From Propionicimonas sp. (GTDB lineage Bacteria > Actinomycetota > Actinomycetes > Propionibacteriales > Propionibacteriaceae), in contig VMSW01000005.1 of NCBI GenBank assembly GCA_013791955.1, positions 372,001-436,000 on the forward strand: 64,000 nt of DNA. The letters are read 5' to 3'. The position numbers and the translations under genes were made by a program. How positions within the stretch are numbered: the stretch's first letter is position 1; the number at the start of each line of letters is the position of its first letter. Shown piece after piece: positions 1 to 10,291 of this stretch. The notes beneath the pieces are model-generated. The model worked only from the letters and a program-made list of their open reading frames with translations. It was not told where the DNA came from and did not search any database.

Positions 1-1140
1 GATCGGCTCCTCGTCGGCGTCGATGAGTGCAGCCTCGCCTTGAGCCAGTTCGAGAGTCTGATCGCCTGCGCTCAAAGTGGCCGATCCAGAGATGATGAGC
101 AGCACGCGGGCCGAGCCAATGCCTGGTAAATCGACGCTGGTCACCTCGGCGCCAGCGGTAACCCGCCACACGTCGAACTCGGGGCAACTTGTGGGGTAGT
201 AGTCCACCCCGTCACCGACTCGCTGCGGCTTCATTACCTCCGACTCCGAAGGTTCGAACTCCACCACTCGGATCAGTTCGCTGACGTCGACATGCTTGGG
301 GGTTAGCCCGCCGCGAATCACGTTGTCGGAGTTGGCCATTACCTCTACGCCGGTGCCGCGCAGGTGGGCGTGCATGTGCCCGGCCGGGACGAACATCGCC
401 TCGCCGGGGTGCAACACCACCCGGTTCATCAACAACGCGGCCAGAATGCCAGGATCGGCCGGGAACACCTCGTCGAGTTCGATCACCGTCCGGGCAAACT
501 GACCCAGCTCGCCGGCGTCGTCCTTGTGCTTCATGGCCGCAGCGCAGACCAGTTCGGAAACGCGGGCCCGCTCGCCGGTGAGGCTGAGCACGTCCAGGAA
601 GACCTCTTCGAGGGCAGCGGCACCGCGGCGTTCAGTGAGGGGGCCGATCACACTGGCCAAGTCGTCGGCAACACCCAGGCCGGCGAACAGCGCCTCGGTG
701 CGGCGGGGGTCGCGGAAACCGCTGAGAGTGTGGAACTCGTCCAGGGCGATCAGGATCTCTGGCTTGGGCCACGAATCACGGTAGGTGCGCTCGGGGGCGT
801 CCAGGGCCACCCCGGCGGCCTCTTCGCGGGCGAAACCGTCTTCGGCCTGGGCACGGGAGGGGTGCGCCTGCAGGCTGAGGGCGTGCCGCGCCGACAGCAC
901 CTTCACCAGGTAGGGAAGCTGATCACCAAAGCGGGCCCGGCTTGGCCCACCGATGACCTGCGGGTTTTGGTCAAGGTACTCGTTCAGCGGCTGCCCGTTG
1001 ACCCGCGATGGAGCGGACGGATGCGCCCCCAGCCAGTATTCGGCCAGGGGGGTGTCGTCACCAGTGCGGCCCAGAATTTTGGGGATGGCATCGGTGGTGC
1101 CCCAGGCGTAGCGCTGAACCGCTCCCTGTAACCGCAGCAT
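1..1140 (-). CDS. manA: Mannose-6-phosphate isomerase, class I (partial, 3' end outside window)
   Basis: Interconverts mannose 6-phosphate and fructose 6-phosphate in the cytoplasm, linking glycolysis to GDP-mannose and cell-wall glycan synthesis. The minus-strand frame opens at an ATG (MLRLQGAVQRYAWG) and stays open for 380 codons to the window edge. The type I PMI signature is visible: the metal-site motif SLQAHPS, then KPEILIALDEFH. The usual length is about 390-410 residues, so only the last few residues are missing. The plus-strand open frames over this gene are shadows. Confidence 0.93.
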   Translation of the reverse strand, partial: MLRLQGAVQRYAWGTTDAIPKILGRTGDDTPLAEYWLGAHPSAPSRVNGQPLNEYLDQNPQVIGGPSRARFGDQLPYLVKVLSARHALSLQAHPSRAQAEDGFAREEAAGVALDAPERTYRDSWPKPEILIALDEFHTLSGFRDPRRTEALFAGLGVADDLASVIGPLTERRGAAALEEVFLDVLSLTGERARVSELVCAAAMKHKDDAGELGQFARTVIELDEVFPADPGILAALLMNRVVLHPGEAMFVPAGHMHAHLRGTGVEVMANSDNVIRGGLTPKHVDVSELIRVVEFEPSESEVMKPQRVGDGVDYYPTSCPEFDVWRVTAGAEVTSVDLPGIGSARVLLIISGSATLSAGDQTLELAQGEAALIDADEEPI

Positions 1141-1356
1141 CTAGCTTCCTCACTGATCGACAGAGTGGGTTGGCTCCCAGCCGTTGCTGAGTCTATCGCT
1201 CCGAGTCCGGGCGGACAGCCTTCGCGGGTCAGGATCCCCAGTTGTGGGAGGCAGATTTCGCGCCCTTAGCAGAGCGCAGCGCCGAGGTGTCAAGACCCGG
1301 CCATGGACGAGACTGAGTGAATGACATCGGTGTGGTTTCGGGGGTAGGCTGAGGCC

Positions 1357-1641
1357 ATGTCTTCACCGATGCCGATCGCCACTTCGGGCCTTAGCGAGCA
1401 CCAGGCCGCTCTTCTCGATTTCGAGAAGAGCTGGTGGGCGCTGGCCGGTTCGAAGGAGTCGGAGATCCGCGAACGTTTCGACATCTCGCCGACCCGGTAC
1501 TACCAACTGATAAATGCGCTGATCGACTCTCCGGACGCGTTGGCGCATGACCCCTTGCTGGTGAAGCGGCTGCGGCGGATGCGTGAGACCCGCCAGAAGG
1601 AACGCACCGCCCGTCGGCTCGGTGTCAATCTGCACGCCTGA
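1357..1641 (+). CDS. DUF3263 small protein
   Basis: A 94-residue member of the actinobacterial DUF3263 family. The core LLDFEKSWWALAGSKESE followed by IRERFDISPTRYYQL reads as a short helix-turn-helix-like domain, and the C-terminus is basic (RLRRMRETRQKER). Function is not established; DNA binding is plausible from the shape only. It converges with the HExxH protein on the other strand and the two 3' ends overlap by 17 bp. The 216 bases before it (1141-1356) hold no gene I can support. Confidence 0.82.
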   Translation: MSSPMPIATSGLSEHQAALLDFEKSWWALAGSKESEIRERFDISPTRYYQLINALIDSPDALAHDPLLVKRLRRMRETRQKERTARRLGVNLHA

Positions 1642-2101
1642 AGCTCACGATTCGCCGAAGCCCGGCATTGTTGAGCGGCAGTTCGGCATAGCCGCCGGCG
1701 GTTAAGCCAGCCAGCCGTTCGAAAGTGTTGGCTGCGGCCACATCGCCGGTGCGTAGCCATGACCAACCCGACGCCAACAGGTAAAGCGGAAAGAACGGCA
1801 ACCCCAAGCAGGCGGTGTACTGCCACGCGTGGGCAGCTTCGTGGCCGAGGACGTCGGGAAATCTCTCGGTGAGATCGGCCAGGCTGCCGCCGGGCAGGAG
1901 CACCACATTGCCGACGGTGAAGGCTCCTGACTTGGGGATGGCCAGGCGGTAGTGCTCAGCCAGGATCAGGCCGGCCGCGCCTCGGCTAATCCGAGCGCGG
2001 GCCGCCAGCGCGATCAGTAGTCCGAGTGGGGTGGACAAGTTGAGCACGTTGAGCACGGCCCGGGCCCATTCAGCGGGACTCAGTGGTGCTCGGTCAGCCA
2101 T
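1625..2101 (-). CDS. Hypothetical protein with HExxH-type motif
   Basis: A 158-residue protein if read from the ATG at 2101 (MADRAPLSPAEWARAV); a longer frame to 2248 would run through the groEL operators and is less likely. It contains LGHEAAHAWQY, the HExxH motif of a zinc metallopeptidase-like fold, after a region likely to include a membrane segment (LGLLIALAARARI) and before a hydrophobic stretch (LPFFPLYLLASGW). The HEAxHxWQY pattern resembles small membrane-associated HExxH proteins of actinobacteria. Peptidase activity is inferred from the motif alone. Confidence 0.7.
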   Translation of the reverse strand: MADRAPLSPAEWARAVLNVLNLSTPLGLLIALAARARISRGAAGLILAEHYRLAIPKSGAFTVGNVVLLPGGSLADLTERFPDVLGHEAAHAWQYTACLGLPFFPLYLLASGWSWLRTGDVAAANTFERLAGLTAGGYAELPLNNAGLRRIVSFRRAD

Positions 2102-2200
2102 GAACACATTCTGCCCGCTGGGAACGGCGCCGACGCGGGCGACAGCCCATTTCTGCGGTTGGGGAGGCCAGCCAGCCGGGGGTAAATGTCGGCCAGACCG

Positions 2201-2227
2201 TTTGCACTCGGGGTGTGCGAGTGCTAA
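2201..2227. promoter_or_regulatory. CIRCE operator 1 (HrcA site)
   Basis: TTTGCACTC-N9-GAGTGCTAA, one mismatch from the CIRCE consensus TTAGCACTC-N9-GAGTGCTAA. It lies 150 bp upstream of groEL. HrcA binding is established for this motif. Confidence 0.92.
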
Positions 2228-2235
2228 ACATGTGG

Positions 2236-2262
2236 TTAGCACTCGCATGTTGAGAGTGCCAT
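2236..2262. promoter_or_regulatory. CIRCE operator 2 (HrcA site)
   Basis: TTAGCACTC-N9-GAGTGCCAT, with a perfect left half and a right half differing from consensus at two bases. It follows the first CIRCE after 8 bp, so two HrcA dimers could sit side by side about 35 bp (a bit over three turns) apart. Confidence 0.9.
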
Positions 2263-2317
2263 CGTCTGACTCGATGAGATCCGCTGGATCCCGCCTAGTG
2301 CGGACATCGATTGATGA

Positions 2318-4000
<1,683 letters not shown>

Positions 4001-4015
4001 TCCTTCGCAAGGTCC

Positions 4016-4049
4016 AACGGGCCAGTCACCTTCGGGTGGCTGGCCCGTT
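4016..4049 (+). terminator. groEL terminator hairpin
   Basis: A 15-bp stem (4016-4030 pairing with 4035-4049, one G-T wobble) closed by a TTCG tetraloop, 16 bp after the groEL stop. It is followed by a short pyrimidine run rather than a long T tract. Confidence 0.85.
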
Positions 4050-4139
4050 CGCTTTGGGGCAGGCTCATATTCGCCAGCCCGGCGCCAGGCGTCCAGCGTG
4101 TCGGCGGACCGCAGCGTCCGGCAGGGCCAGAATTGGGTC

Positions 4140-4847
4140 ATGAGCGGACTGCTCGAAGTTGTTGCGCTGCACCCGGCCGATGCTCAGCGGGCCGAGGCGG
4201 GTGGCGCCGACCGCGTTGAAGTCTGCGGAACCCTGGATGAGGGCGGGATGTCGCCCACTCCGCAGCTGGTTTCCGACATTCGCCGCGTCACCTCGATCGA
4301 GATTCGGGTGATGGTGCGGCTGCGGTCAGGCTTCAGCACCGACGGCGGAGAGGCGATCCGACTGCGCGGGCTGATGTCGAGTTACGCCGACGCTGGTGCC
4401 GATGGCATGGTGCTCGGCTTTCTGAATGGCCACGGCGAGGTGGACGCGCCCCTGGTGACCGAACTGATCGGGGACGCACCGTGGGCCTGGACCTTCCACC
4501 GGGCTGTGGATGCTTGCCTGGAAGCGAATCGGGCCTGGGCTGAGTTGGCCAAGCTTCCCAGGCTGGATCAGGTGCTCACCGCCGGTTCGCCTCGTGGGGT
4601 TGAACACGGCCTCAATGAACTGCTGGCCAGGGCCAAGACCGACCCGTGGGCGGCCAGCGTGATCATGGCCGGCGGTGGGCTGAAGCCCGAACACGTGCCG
4701 TGGCTGGCTCGCGCCGGGGTGCGTGCCTTCCAGATCGCTTCGGCGGCCCGTCCGGGCGGATCGTTCAAGGCCTATGCCGATGAGGGCTTGGTGCGCTCCT
4801 GGCGAAACCTTGTCGATGAGGAGACTCGGCACCGCAAAGCCACCTAG
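4140..4847 (+). CDS. cutC: CutC family protein (copper homeostasis)
   Basis: 235 residues from ATG 4140, a TIM-barrel protein of the CutC family. Typical motifs are LEVVALHPADAQRAEAGGADR, the EGGMSPTP segment, DGMVLGFLNGHGEVD and TFHRAVDAC. CutC has been linked to copper tolerance in bacteria and human, but the biochemical role is unsettled. It follows the groEL terminator and stands alone, converging with the CDF exporter. The ATG was chosen because the upstream frame lies in the terminator region and is not conserved. Confidence 0.93.
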   Translation: MSGLLEVVALHPADAQRAEAGGADRVEVCGTLDEGGMSPTPQLVSDIRRVTSIEIRVMVRLRSGFSTDGGEAIRLRGLMSSYADAGADGMVLGFLNGHGEVDAPLVTELIGDAPWAWTFHRAVDACLEANRAWAELAKLPRLDQVLTAGSPRGVEHGLNELLARAKTDPWAASVIMAGGGLKPEHVPWLARAGVRAFQIASAARPGGSFKAYADEGLVRSWRNLVDEETRHRKAT

Positions 4848-4870
4848 CCGGGCGGAAGCACCGGATCGGC

Positions 4871-5800
4871 TCAGTTTTTCGCAGGGACTTCCGCGGCTGG
4901 CTCGATGTGCACAAAGGTGGTCGATCCGGGAAAGGCTTTGTCGACGGAATCCTCGATCTCGTCGGCGACGTCGTGGGAGCGGCGCACGGTCCATTCGCCA
5001 GGGACGGTGACAGTGACGTAGACGAAACGCTGGCGTCCCGACTCCCGCGTACGCAACTGGGTGATCTCCACCCGGGCGTCCTTACAGGCGGCGTGGACGG
5101 CGTTGTTGACCACGTCCACCTCATCCTCGGGGAGGGCGCTGTCGAGCAGGCCGATCACCGAGCGGCGGACCAGGGTGTAACCGGTGAACAAGATGTTGGC
5201 CCCAACCCCGATGGCGATGATGGGGTCCAAAATGCTCCAGTCGGCACCGATTGCCGTACCGATGGCCACCAGGCCGATCGCCACCAGGACGCCAACCGAG
5301 GTCCAGACATCGGTAAGTAGGTGTTTGCCGTCGGCCTCGAGGGTGATCGAGCGATGCTTCTTCCCTGCGCGCACCAGCAGCAGTCCGGTGCCGAGGTTGA
5401 GCAGGCTGGCCACGGTCGACAGGATCAGGCCCAGCCCGAGCTGCTCTGGGGTGACCGGGGCGAGGAGCCGGCCGATGGCGCTGTAGATGATCACGCCGGC
5501 CGCGAGGAAGATGAGGGTGCCCTCGACTGCCGCCGACATGTACTCGGCCTTGCCGTGGCCAAAATCGTGGTTGTGATCAGCGGGTTTTGAAGAGAGCTTG
5601 ATCGCCCAAAGGGCCACGATGGCAGCCACCAGGTTGACCGTCGATTCCAAGGCGTCCGACCAGAGGCCGACCGAGTTGGTGATGACCGCAGCCGCGCCCT
5701 TGATCAGGACGGTGAGGATCGCGGTGGCAATCGAGAGCCACAGGAACCTCTCCAAATAGCGGCTATCGACGGCGGGCGTAGGCGTATCTGCTGGGTTCAT
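4871..5800 (-). CDS. Cation diffusion facilitator (CDF) family efflux transporter
   Basis: A proton-coupled divalent metal exporter of the inner membrane. 309 residues from ATG 5800; a GTG nine bases upstream is an alternative. The CDF pattern is clear: about six membrane segments, SVGLWSDALESTVNL in TM2 with the metal-site Asp, the HNHDFGHGKAEY loop, and a C-terminal cytoplasmic ferredoxin-like domain ending in FVHIEP. The substrate (Zn, Fe, Mn or Co) cannot be told from the sequence. It follows the NUDIX gene by 15 bp on the same strand, so the two are probably cotranscribed. Confidence 0.9.
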   Translation of the reverse strand: MNPADTPTPAVDSRYLERFLWLSIATAILTVLIKGAAAVITNSVGLWSDALESTVNLVAAIVALWAIKLSSKPADHNHDFGHGKAEYMSAAVEGTLIFLAAGVIIYSAIGRLLAPVTPEQLGLGLILSTVASLLNLGTGLLLVRAGKKHRSITLEADGKHLLTDVWTSVGVLVAIGLVAIGTAIGADWSILDPIIAIGVGANILFTGYTLVRRSVIGLLDSALPEDEVDVVNNAVHAACKDARVEITQLRTRESGRQRFVYVTVTVPGEWTVRRSHDVADEIEDSVDKAFPGSTTFVHIEPAAEVPAKN

Positions 5801-5815
5801 GCTCGGCACGACTGA

Positions 5816-6373
5816 TCAGCCTACCGGCACCGTGGACTCTTCGACCTCGCCCAATTGCAGCGGCCAGCGTTCAGGGTGAGACACCTGGTCGACCAGCTCG
5901 GCAAGGTTGGCGGGCCAGACCGGATCGGCCAGTCGGTCCAGTTCAGCCAGCGGCAGCCAAGCCCAGCCGTCCAGTCGGAGCAGTTCGTCGGCGGTATGGC
6001 GCAGCTGGGTCGGCTCAAAACGCTGCCGGAGAACCAGGGCGAAGAACTCTTCATTTTGCCGCAACACTCGGTCGGAGTAGCCGTGGACGGCGTCGCGCAC
6101 CGCCACCGGGCCGAGCAGCTCCTCGACGGCGACAACCAGGCCCAGCTCTTCCATCAACTCCCGGGCGGCGGCCTGGATTGACGTCTCGCCAGCGTCGATC
6201 CCGCCGCCAGGGGTTACCCACCAGCGGGTGCCGGGCAGGCCGGGATCAGTGTCACCAAGCAGCAGCACCGCGTCCTCGCAGACCACCACCACGCGGGCAG
6301 CTCGCCGCAGCCGGTGCGGACGCAGGTGCGCTGGCAGTGCAGTGATTCGGTGACCGTCGAGTGCCTCGCCCAT
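5816..6373 (-). CDS. NUDIX hydrolase
   Basis: 185 residues. The Nudix box is complete: GGGIDAGETSIQAAAREL continuing to MEELG matches G-x5-E-x7-REUxEExG, giving the Mg-binding helix of a nucleoside-diphosphate-X hydrolase. The fold is preceded by VVVVCEDAVLLLGDTDPG. The substrate is not predictable. It sits between the upstream proline-rich membrane protein (4-bp gap) and the downstream CDF exporter, an apparent three-gene operon. Confidence 0.93.
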   Translation of the reverse strand: MGEALDGHRITALPAHLRPHRLRRAARVVVVCEDAVLLLGDTDPGLPGTRWWVTPGGGIDAGETSIQAAARELMEELGLVVAVEELLGPVAVRDAVHGYSDRVLRQNEEFFALVLRQRFEPTQLRHTADELLRLDGWAWLPLAELDRLADPVWPANLAELVDQVSHPERWPLQLGEVEESTVPVG

Positions 6374-6377
6374 CAGC

Positions 6378-7157
6378 TCAGTACCGGTCGGGCGGCTCGT
6401 GGTTGCGCAAAGCGGAGCCCACCAGGCCGGGGGTGACGAAGACCAGCACCCAGGCGGCCAACGTCGAGGTGATGGTGAGCGGGTCCCACAGGCTCACGCT
6501 CGGATCGGTGAGCGCGGTGATCAGGCTGATCGCCCCGACCAGGATCAGCGCGATCAGATATGACCGGCGAATCGCCACCTTCCGATACCTGACCTGAACG
6601 GTGCTCAGCCAGGCCACCAGGAGAGCGATCGGCGAGATTGGCAGGATGAACATGGCGATCAGCAGCGGCACCATCACCCAGTTGGTCGTCTCGCGCCAGA
6701 TTTGGCCGATCTCCACCTGGGACGGCGCCGGAATGACCGGCTGGCCCGGTGGCGGTGCGAACCATTGCGGCGTGCCCGGCGCCGGGAACGGCGCCGGGTT
6801 GACCTGTGCGGTGGGTTGCACCACCGACTGCACCGGCAAGTAGCCAGTGATCGGCGGGCCGGAAGCGGTGAAGGGCTCCTCGGGTCGGCGTGCTACGGCC
6901 GGCTCGATGGCGGTGATCGGGGTGGTCATCGACTCGAAGGGCAGATTGGGGTTGCGTCCAGGAGCAGCAGAGGGCACCAGTTCGCGCAGATCGGGTGCTG
7001 GTCCTTCGGGGGGCACGAAGCTCGGCTCAACGCCGGGCACCCCGACAGGGGCCGCCGGAACCGGTGCTGGGCCTGCCAGCGCCTCGGCTACCGGCGCGAC
7101 GAACGCCGCCGGGCGCGCTGCGGGCGCGTACTCGGGTCCATCGGTCCAGCTGGCCAT
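6378..7157 (-). CDS. Proline-rich membrane protein, function unknown
   Basis: 259 residues if started at ATG 7157 (MASWTDGPEYAP); an ATG-like frame up to 7241 is open but runs toward the divergent cold-shock gene. The first 170 residues are Pro/Ala-rich and low complexity (a likely disordered cytoplasmic arm). The C-terminal 100 residues carry three hydrophobic segments (VPLLIAMFILPISPIALLVAW, then SYLIALILVGAISLITAL, then ITSTLAAWVLVFVTPGLVG). I do not recognise the family. First gene of a likely operon with the NUDIX hydrolase and CDF exporter. Confidence 0.72.
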   Translation of the reverse strand: MASWTDGPEYAPAARPAAFVAPVAEALAGPAPVPAAPVGVPGVEPSFVPPEGPAPDLRELVPSAAPGRNPNLPFESMTTPITAIEPAVARRPEEPFTASGPPITGYLPVQSVVQPTAQVNPAPFPAPGTPQWFAPPPGQPVIPAPSQVEIGQIWRETTNWVMVPLLIAMFILPISPIALLVAWLSTVQVRYRKVAIRRSYLIALILVGAISLITALTDPSVSLWDPLTITSTLAAWVLVFVTPGLVGSALRNHEPPDRY

Positions 7158-7262
7158 GACTGAATCGTACGCGGAAGCACCCAAGATGCCCCCACGTCCG
7201 GGAGCGGATAGGCTTTGGTGAGCCGGTGTCGAATCGGTCAATACTGCTCGGGAATGAGAAAC

Positions 7263-7649
7263 ATGCCTATCGGCAAGGTGCGTTACTACGACGCGGAGAA
7301 GGGTTTTGGCTTCCTCTCCAAGGATGACGGTGGCGAAGACGTCTACCTGCGCGCGTCCGCGCTGCCCGAAGGTGTCACCACCCTAAGGCGCGGACAGAAG
7401 GTCGAGTTCGGTGTGGTCGACGGCAAGAAGGGCGAACAGGCCCTTTCGGTGCGGCTGCTCGAAGCTCCCCCGTCGCTGTCTAAGGCGTCGCGAAAGTCGG
7501 CTGAGCAGATGGCGATCATCATCGAGGACCTGATCAAAATGCTGGACGGTCTGGGCAATGGGTACCGGCGTGGCCGTTATGCCGATCCCAAGGTGGCCGG
7601 CAAGACCGCCTCGGTGCTCCGCGCCGTCGCAGACGAATTGGAGTTGTGA
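7263..7649 (+). CDS. Cold-shock domain protein with C-terminal extension
   Basis: 128 residues from ATG 7263 (MPIGKVRYYDAEKGFGFLS). The N-terminal half is a single CSD β-barrel with RNP1 (EKGFGFLSKD) and RNP2 (DVYLRASAL) that binds single-stranded nucleic acid. The C-terminal 55 residues are an added helical region (KSAEQMAIIIEDLIKML) seen in longer actinobacterial Csp proteins. It is translationally coupled to the DUF3027 gene by a GTGA overlap. This is distinct from the classic 67-residue CspA at 39149. Confidence 0.9.
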   Translation: MPIGKVRYYDAEKGFGFLSKDDGGEDVYLRASALPEGVTTLRRGQKVEFGVVDGKKGEQALSVRLLEAPPSLSKASRKSAEQMAIIIEDLIKMLDGLGNGYRRGRYADPKVAGKTASVLRAVADELEL

Positions 7650-8425
7650 CCTTGACCACCAGTGCGCTCGAACTCGACCAGGCCTGTGCCGACGCCGTTG
7701 AACAGGCGCGGACGGCTGCGATCACGAGGGCGGGCGTGCTGGAGGTTGGGGAGCATCTCGGCGTCCAGGCCGAGGATGCGCGGGTGGCCACCCACCTGTT
7801 TGCCTGTGACCATCCTGGTTACCCCGGGTGGCGCTGGTCGGTGACGGTCGTGCGGGCCTCCCGCGCCCGGGTGGTTACCGTCTCTGAAGTGACGTTGCTG
7901 CCCGGCGAGGGTGCTCTATTGGCGCCGCGGTGGGTGCCCTGGGCCGATCGGATCGGACCCAAGGACATCACTCCGGGAGTGATTGCGCCGACAGCGGTCG
8001 ACGACGTCCGGCTGGAGCCGGGCTACACCGGTGGGGAATATGCCGCCGACACCGATCCGGCTGAAGCCAGCCAGATCCGCGCGCTGGTCGCCGAGTTGGG
8101 GCTGGGCCGTGAGCGGGTGTTGTCGCAGGTCGGACGCGATGAAGCCGCCGAGCGCTGGCTGGCTGGCGTCGGTGGCCCAGAGACCGCGATGGCCAACCAG
8201 GCGCCTGGGGACTGCGGAACCTGTGGCTTCCTGATCGGACTTCGTGGCGACCTGGGCCGGATGTTCGGGGTTTGTGCCAACGAGCTCTCGCCCAGCGATG
8301 GTGCGGTAGTGAGCATGGAGCACGGCTGTGGCGGCCACTCCGATGTGAGCGATCCGAGCCGTGGCGTGGATCTATCGATCCCGGTGTGGGACACCATCAG
8401 CGTTGACGTCGGTCTCTTCGACTGA
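7646..8425 (+). CDS. DUF3027 family protein
   Basis: 259 residues, GTG start overlapping the stop of the cold-shock gene by 4 bp. It matches the actinobacterial DUF3027 pattern: HLFACDHPGYPGWRWSVTV, then APRWVPWADRIGPKDITPG, and a C-terminal part with conserved Cys (CGTCGFLIGL, MFGVCANELSPSDG, HGCGGHSD). The paired Cys suggest a small zinc-binding region. Function is unknown; the csp-DUF3027 gene order is common in the phylum. Confidence 0.88.
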   Translation: MTLTTSALELDQACADAVEQARTAAITRAGVLEVGEHLGVQAEDARVATHLFACDHPGYPGWRWSVTVVRASRARVVTVSEVTLLPGEGALLAPRWVPWADRIGPKDITPGVIAPTAVDDVRLEPGYTGGEYAADTDPAEASQIRALVAELGLGRERVLSQVGRDEAAERWLAGVGGPETAMANQAPGDCGTCGFLIGLRGDLGRMFGVCANELSPSDGAVVSMEHGCGGHSDVSDPSRGVDLSIPVWDTISVDVGLFD

Positions 8426-8704
8426 ATACCGCGGGAGTGGCCGTCGCCGACGGCGGCTACGCACCAAGCCGACGCTGAGGCCCAGCATGCCGATGATGGT
8501 GCCGGTGATGGCCACGTAGAGGTACCACAGCCGCCCGGTCGCGGCGAGATTGTCGGCGAACACCCAGCACACCACCGCGCCAATTGCGAAGGCGATGGTG
8601 CCCGAGCTGACCACCGCGACCCCGTCGGGATCCAGCGCTCGAACCGGTGCTTGTACCAGCATCGGCTTGTGGTCACCCGTGTTCTGCGTCACGGACAGAA
8701 CCAT
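8372..8704 (-). CDS. DUF2530 two-helix membrane protein
   Basis: 110 residues with two transmembrane helices (VSSGTIAFAIGAVVCWVFAD and YLYVAITGTIIGMLGLSVGL) and a basic end (RSRRRRRPLPRY), matching the actinobacterial DUF2530 family. The 3' end overlaps the convergent DUF3027 gene by 54 bp. The conserved part ends before the overlap. Function is unknown. Confidence 0.78.
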   Translation of the reverse strand: MVLSVTQNTGDHKPMLVQAPVRALDPDGVAVVSSGTIAFAIGAVVCWVFADNLAATGRLWYLYVAITGTIIGMLGLSVGLVRSRRRRRPLPRYSVEETDVNADGVPHRDR

Positions 8705-8735
8705 AGAGCCAATCCTGTGGTCCTAGCATTCCCCC

Positions 8736-10244
8736 ATGGCGAACGCTGGCTCTTCGACGGTTGCTCCGTCCCCATCTCCCAACAAGGGCTTGGACTCCTG
8801 GTTCGAGCTCACCAAGCGTGGGTCCACGATCGGTCGCGAAGTCCGCGGCGGTCTGGTCACCTTCTTCACGATGGCCTACATCATCGTGCTCAACCCGATC
8901 ATCATCGGCACGGCGCCCGATGTAAACGGCAACCTGATTACTGGAGTGCCAATCACGACGGCAGGGGCAGTGCCGGCCTCAATGGCGGCGGTGGCAGCCG
9001 CCACGGCTCTGGTCGCTGGGGTGATGACGATCTTGATGGGGGTCTACGGACGCTTCCCGATCGCCCTGGCCACCGGTCTTGGCCTGAATGCCCTGGTGGC
9101 CTACACCATCGTCAGGCAGGTCACCTGGCCGCAGGCGATGGGCTTGATCGTCTGGGAGGGCGTGCTGATCCTGATCCTGGTGCTGGCCGGCTTCCGGAAA
9201 GCAGTGTTTGACGCCGTGCCGAGGTCCATGCGGGCCGCGATCTCAGTCGGCATCGGGTTGTTCATCTCGTTCATCGGGCTGGTCGACGCCGGTGTGGTTC
9301 GCTCTGGCTCGGGCACTCCGGTGCAGTTGGGGGTCTTTGGGCAGTTGATCGGCTGGCCGATCGCGACCTTCCTGATTGGCCTGCTGATCCTGGTGGTGCT
9401 CTACATCCGCAAGGTCAAGGGCGCGATGCTGATCGCGATCATCGCGGCCACCGGGGTAGCGATCATCGTTGAAACCGTGCTCAAGATCGGGTCGGCCAAG
9501 GATGCCACTGGCGCCATCGTCAACCCGACGGGCTGGATGCTGAATGTCCCGATTCTGGGGGAGTTCGGGTTGCCCGACCTCAGTCTGTTGGGCAAGGTGG
9601 ACCTGTTTGGGGCCTTCACTGGCGCCGCCAGTCCGGCGGCGGTGTTGGGTTTGCTCCTGCTGGTCTTTTCCCTGCTGCTGAGTGACTTCTTCGACACCAT
9701 GGGCACCATCGTCGCCGTTGGCGCCGAAGGAAACCTGCTGGCCGAGGACGGTAACCCGCCGCGCACCCAGGAGATCCTGATCGTTGACTCGGTGGCGGCT
9801 ATCGCCGGTGGTGTTGGCTCGGTTTCGTCCAACACCTCCTACATTGAGTCGGCGGCCGGTGTCGGTGATGGAGCTCGCACCGGTATCGCCTCGGTGGTCA
9901 CCGGGTTGGCCTTTCTGCTGAGCCTGTTCCTGGCCCCCCTGGTGAACATGGTGCCTTCGGAAGCGGCGGCTCCGGCCCTGTTCTTTGTCGGCTTCCTGAT
10001 GATGGCGCAAGTGATCCACGTCAACTGGGAGGACCCCGAGGAGGGCATTCCGGCCTTCCTCACCATCGTGTTGATGCCGTTCACCTACTCGATCACGGTC
10101 GGCATCGGCGCAGGCTTCATCGCCTATGCGCTGATCAAGATCGTCCGGGGCAAGGCCAAGGAAGTGCACACCTTGCTTTACGTGGTGGCCGCAGCTTTCG
10201 CGGTCTACTTCGCCCAAGGTGTGATCACCGGTTTGTTCAAGTAG
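8736..10244 (+). CDS. NCS2 family purine permease (AzgA/GhxP-like)
   Basis: A proton-coupled nucleobase importer, 502 residues with about 12-14 membrane helices. N-terminal TKRGSTIGREVRGGLVTFFT then MAYIIVLNP and the segment LSDFFDTMGTIVAVGAEGNLL are hallmarks of the AzgA-like subgroup (adenine, guanine, hypoxanthine) rather than the uracil/xanthine branch. Monocistronic by spacing; a weak hairpin follows. The long opposite-strand frame is a shadow. Confidence 0.93.
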   Translation: MANAGSSTVAPSPSPNKGLDSWFELTKRGSTIGREVRGGLVTFFTMAYIIVLNPIIIGTAPDVNGNLITGVPITTAGAVPASMAAVAAATALVAGVMTILMGVYGRFPIALATGLGLNALVAYTIVRQVTWPQAMGLIVWEGVLILILVLAGFRKAVFDAVPRSMRAAISVGIGLFISFIGLVDAGVVRSGSGTPVQLGVFGQLIGWPIATFLIGLLILVVLYIRKVKGAMLIAIIAATGVAIIVETVLKIGSAKDATGAIVNPTGWMLNVPILGEFGLPDLSLLGKVDLFGAFTGAASPAAVLGLLLLVFSLLLSDFFDTMGTIVAVGAEGNLLAEDGNPPRTQEILIVDSVAAIAGGVGSVSSNTSYIESAAGVGDGARTGIASVVTGLAFLLSLFLAPLVNMVPSEAAAPALFFVGFLMMAQVIHVNWEDPEEGIPAFLTIVLMPFTYSITVGIGAGFIAYALIKIVRGKAKEVHTLLYVVAAAFAVYFAQGVITGLFK

Positions 10245-10257
10245 CCGATCTGGTGAT

Positions 10258-10289
10258 GGTGGCGTCCCAGCAACGGCTGAGGCGCCACC
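10258..10289. terminator. Weak inverted repeat between convergent genes
   Basis: A 7-bp perfect stem (10258-10264 with 10283-10289) with an 18-nt loop, between the permease and the next convergent gene. No T tract; a terminator role is tentative. Confidence 0.35.
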
Positions 10290-10291
10290 GG

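Noticed and set aside
364..1131. Plus-strand 255-codon open frame
   Set aside because: It lies opposite manA, whose minus-strand protein is clearly conserved; GC-rich shadow.
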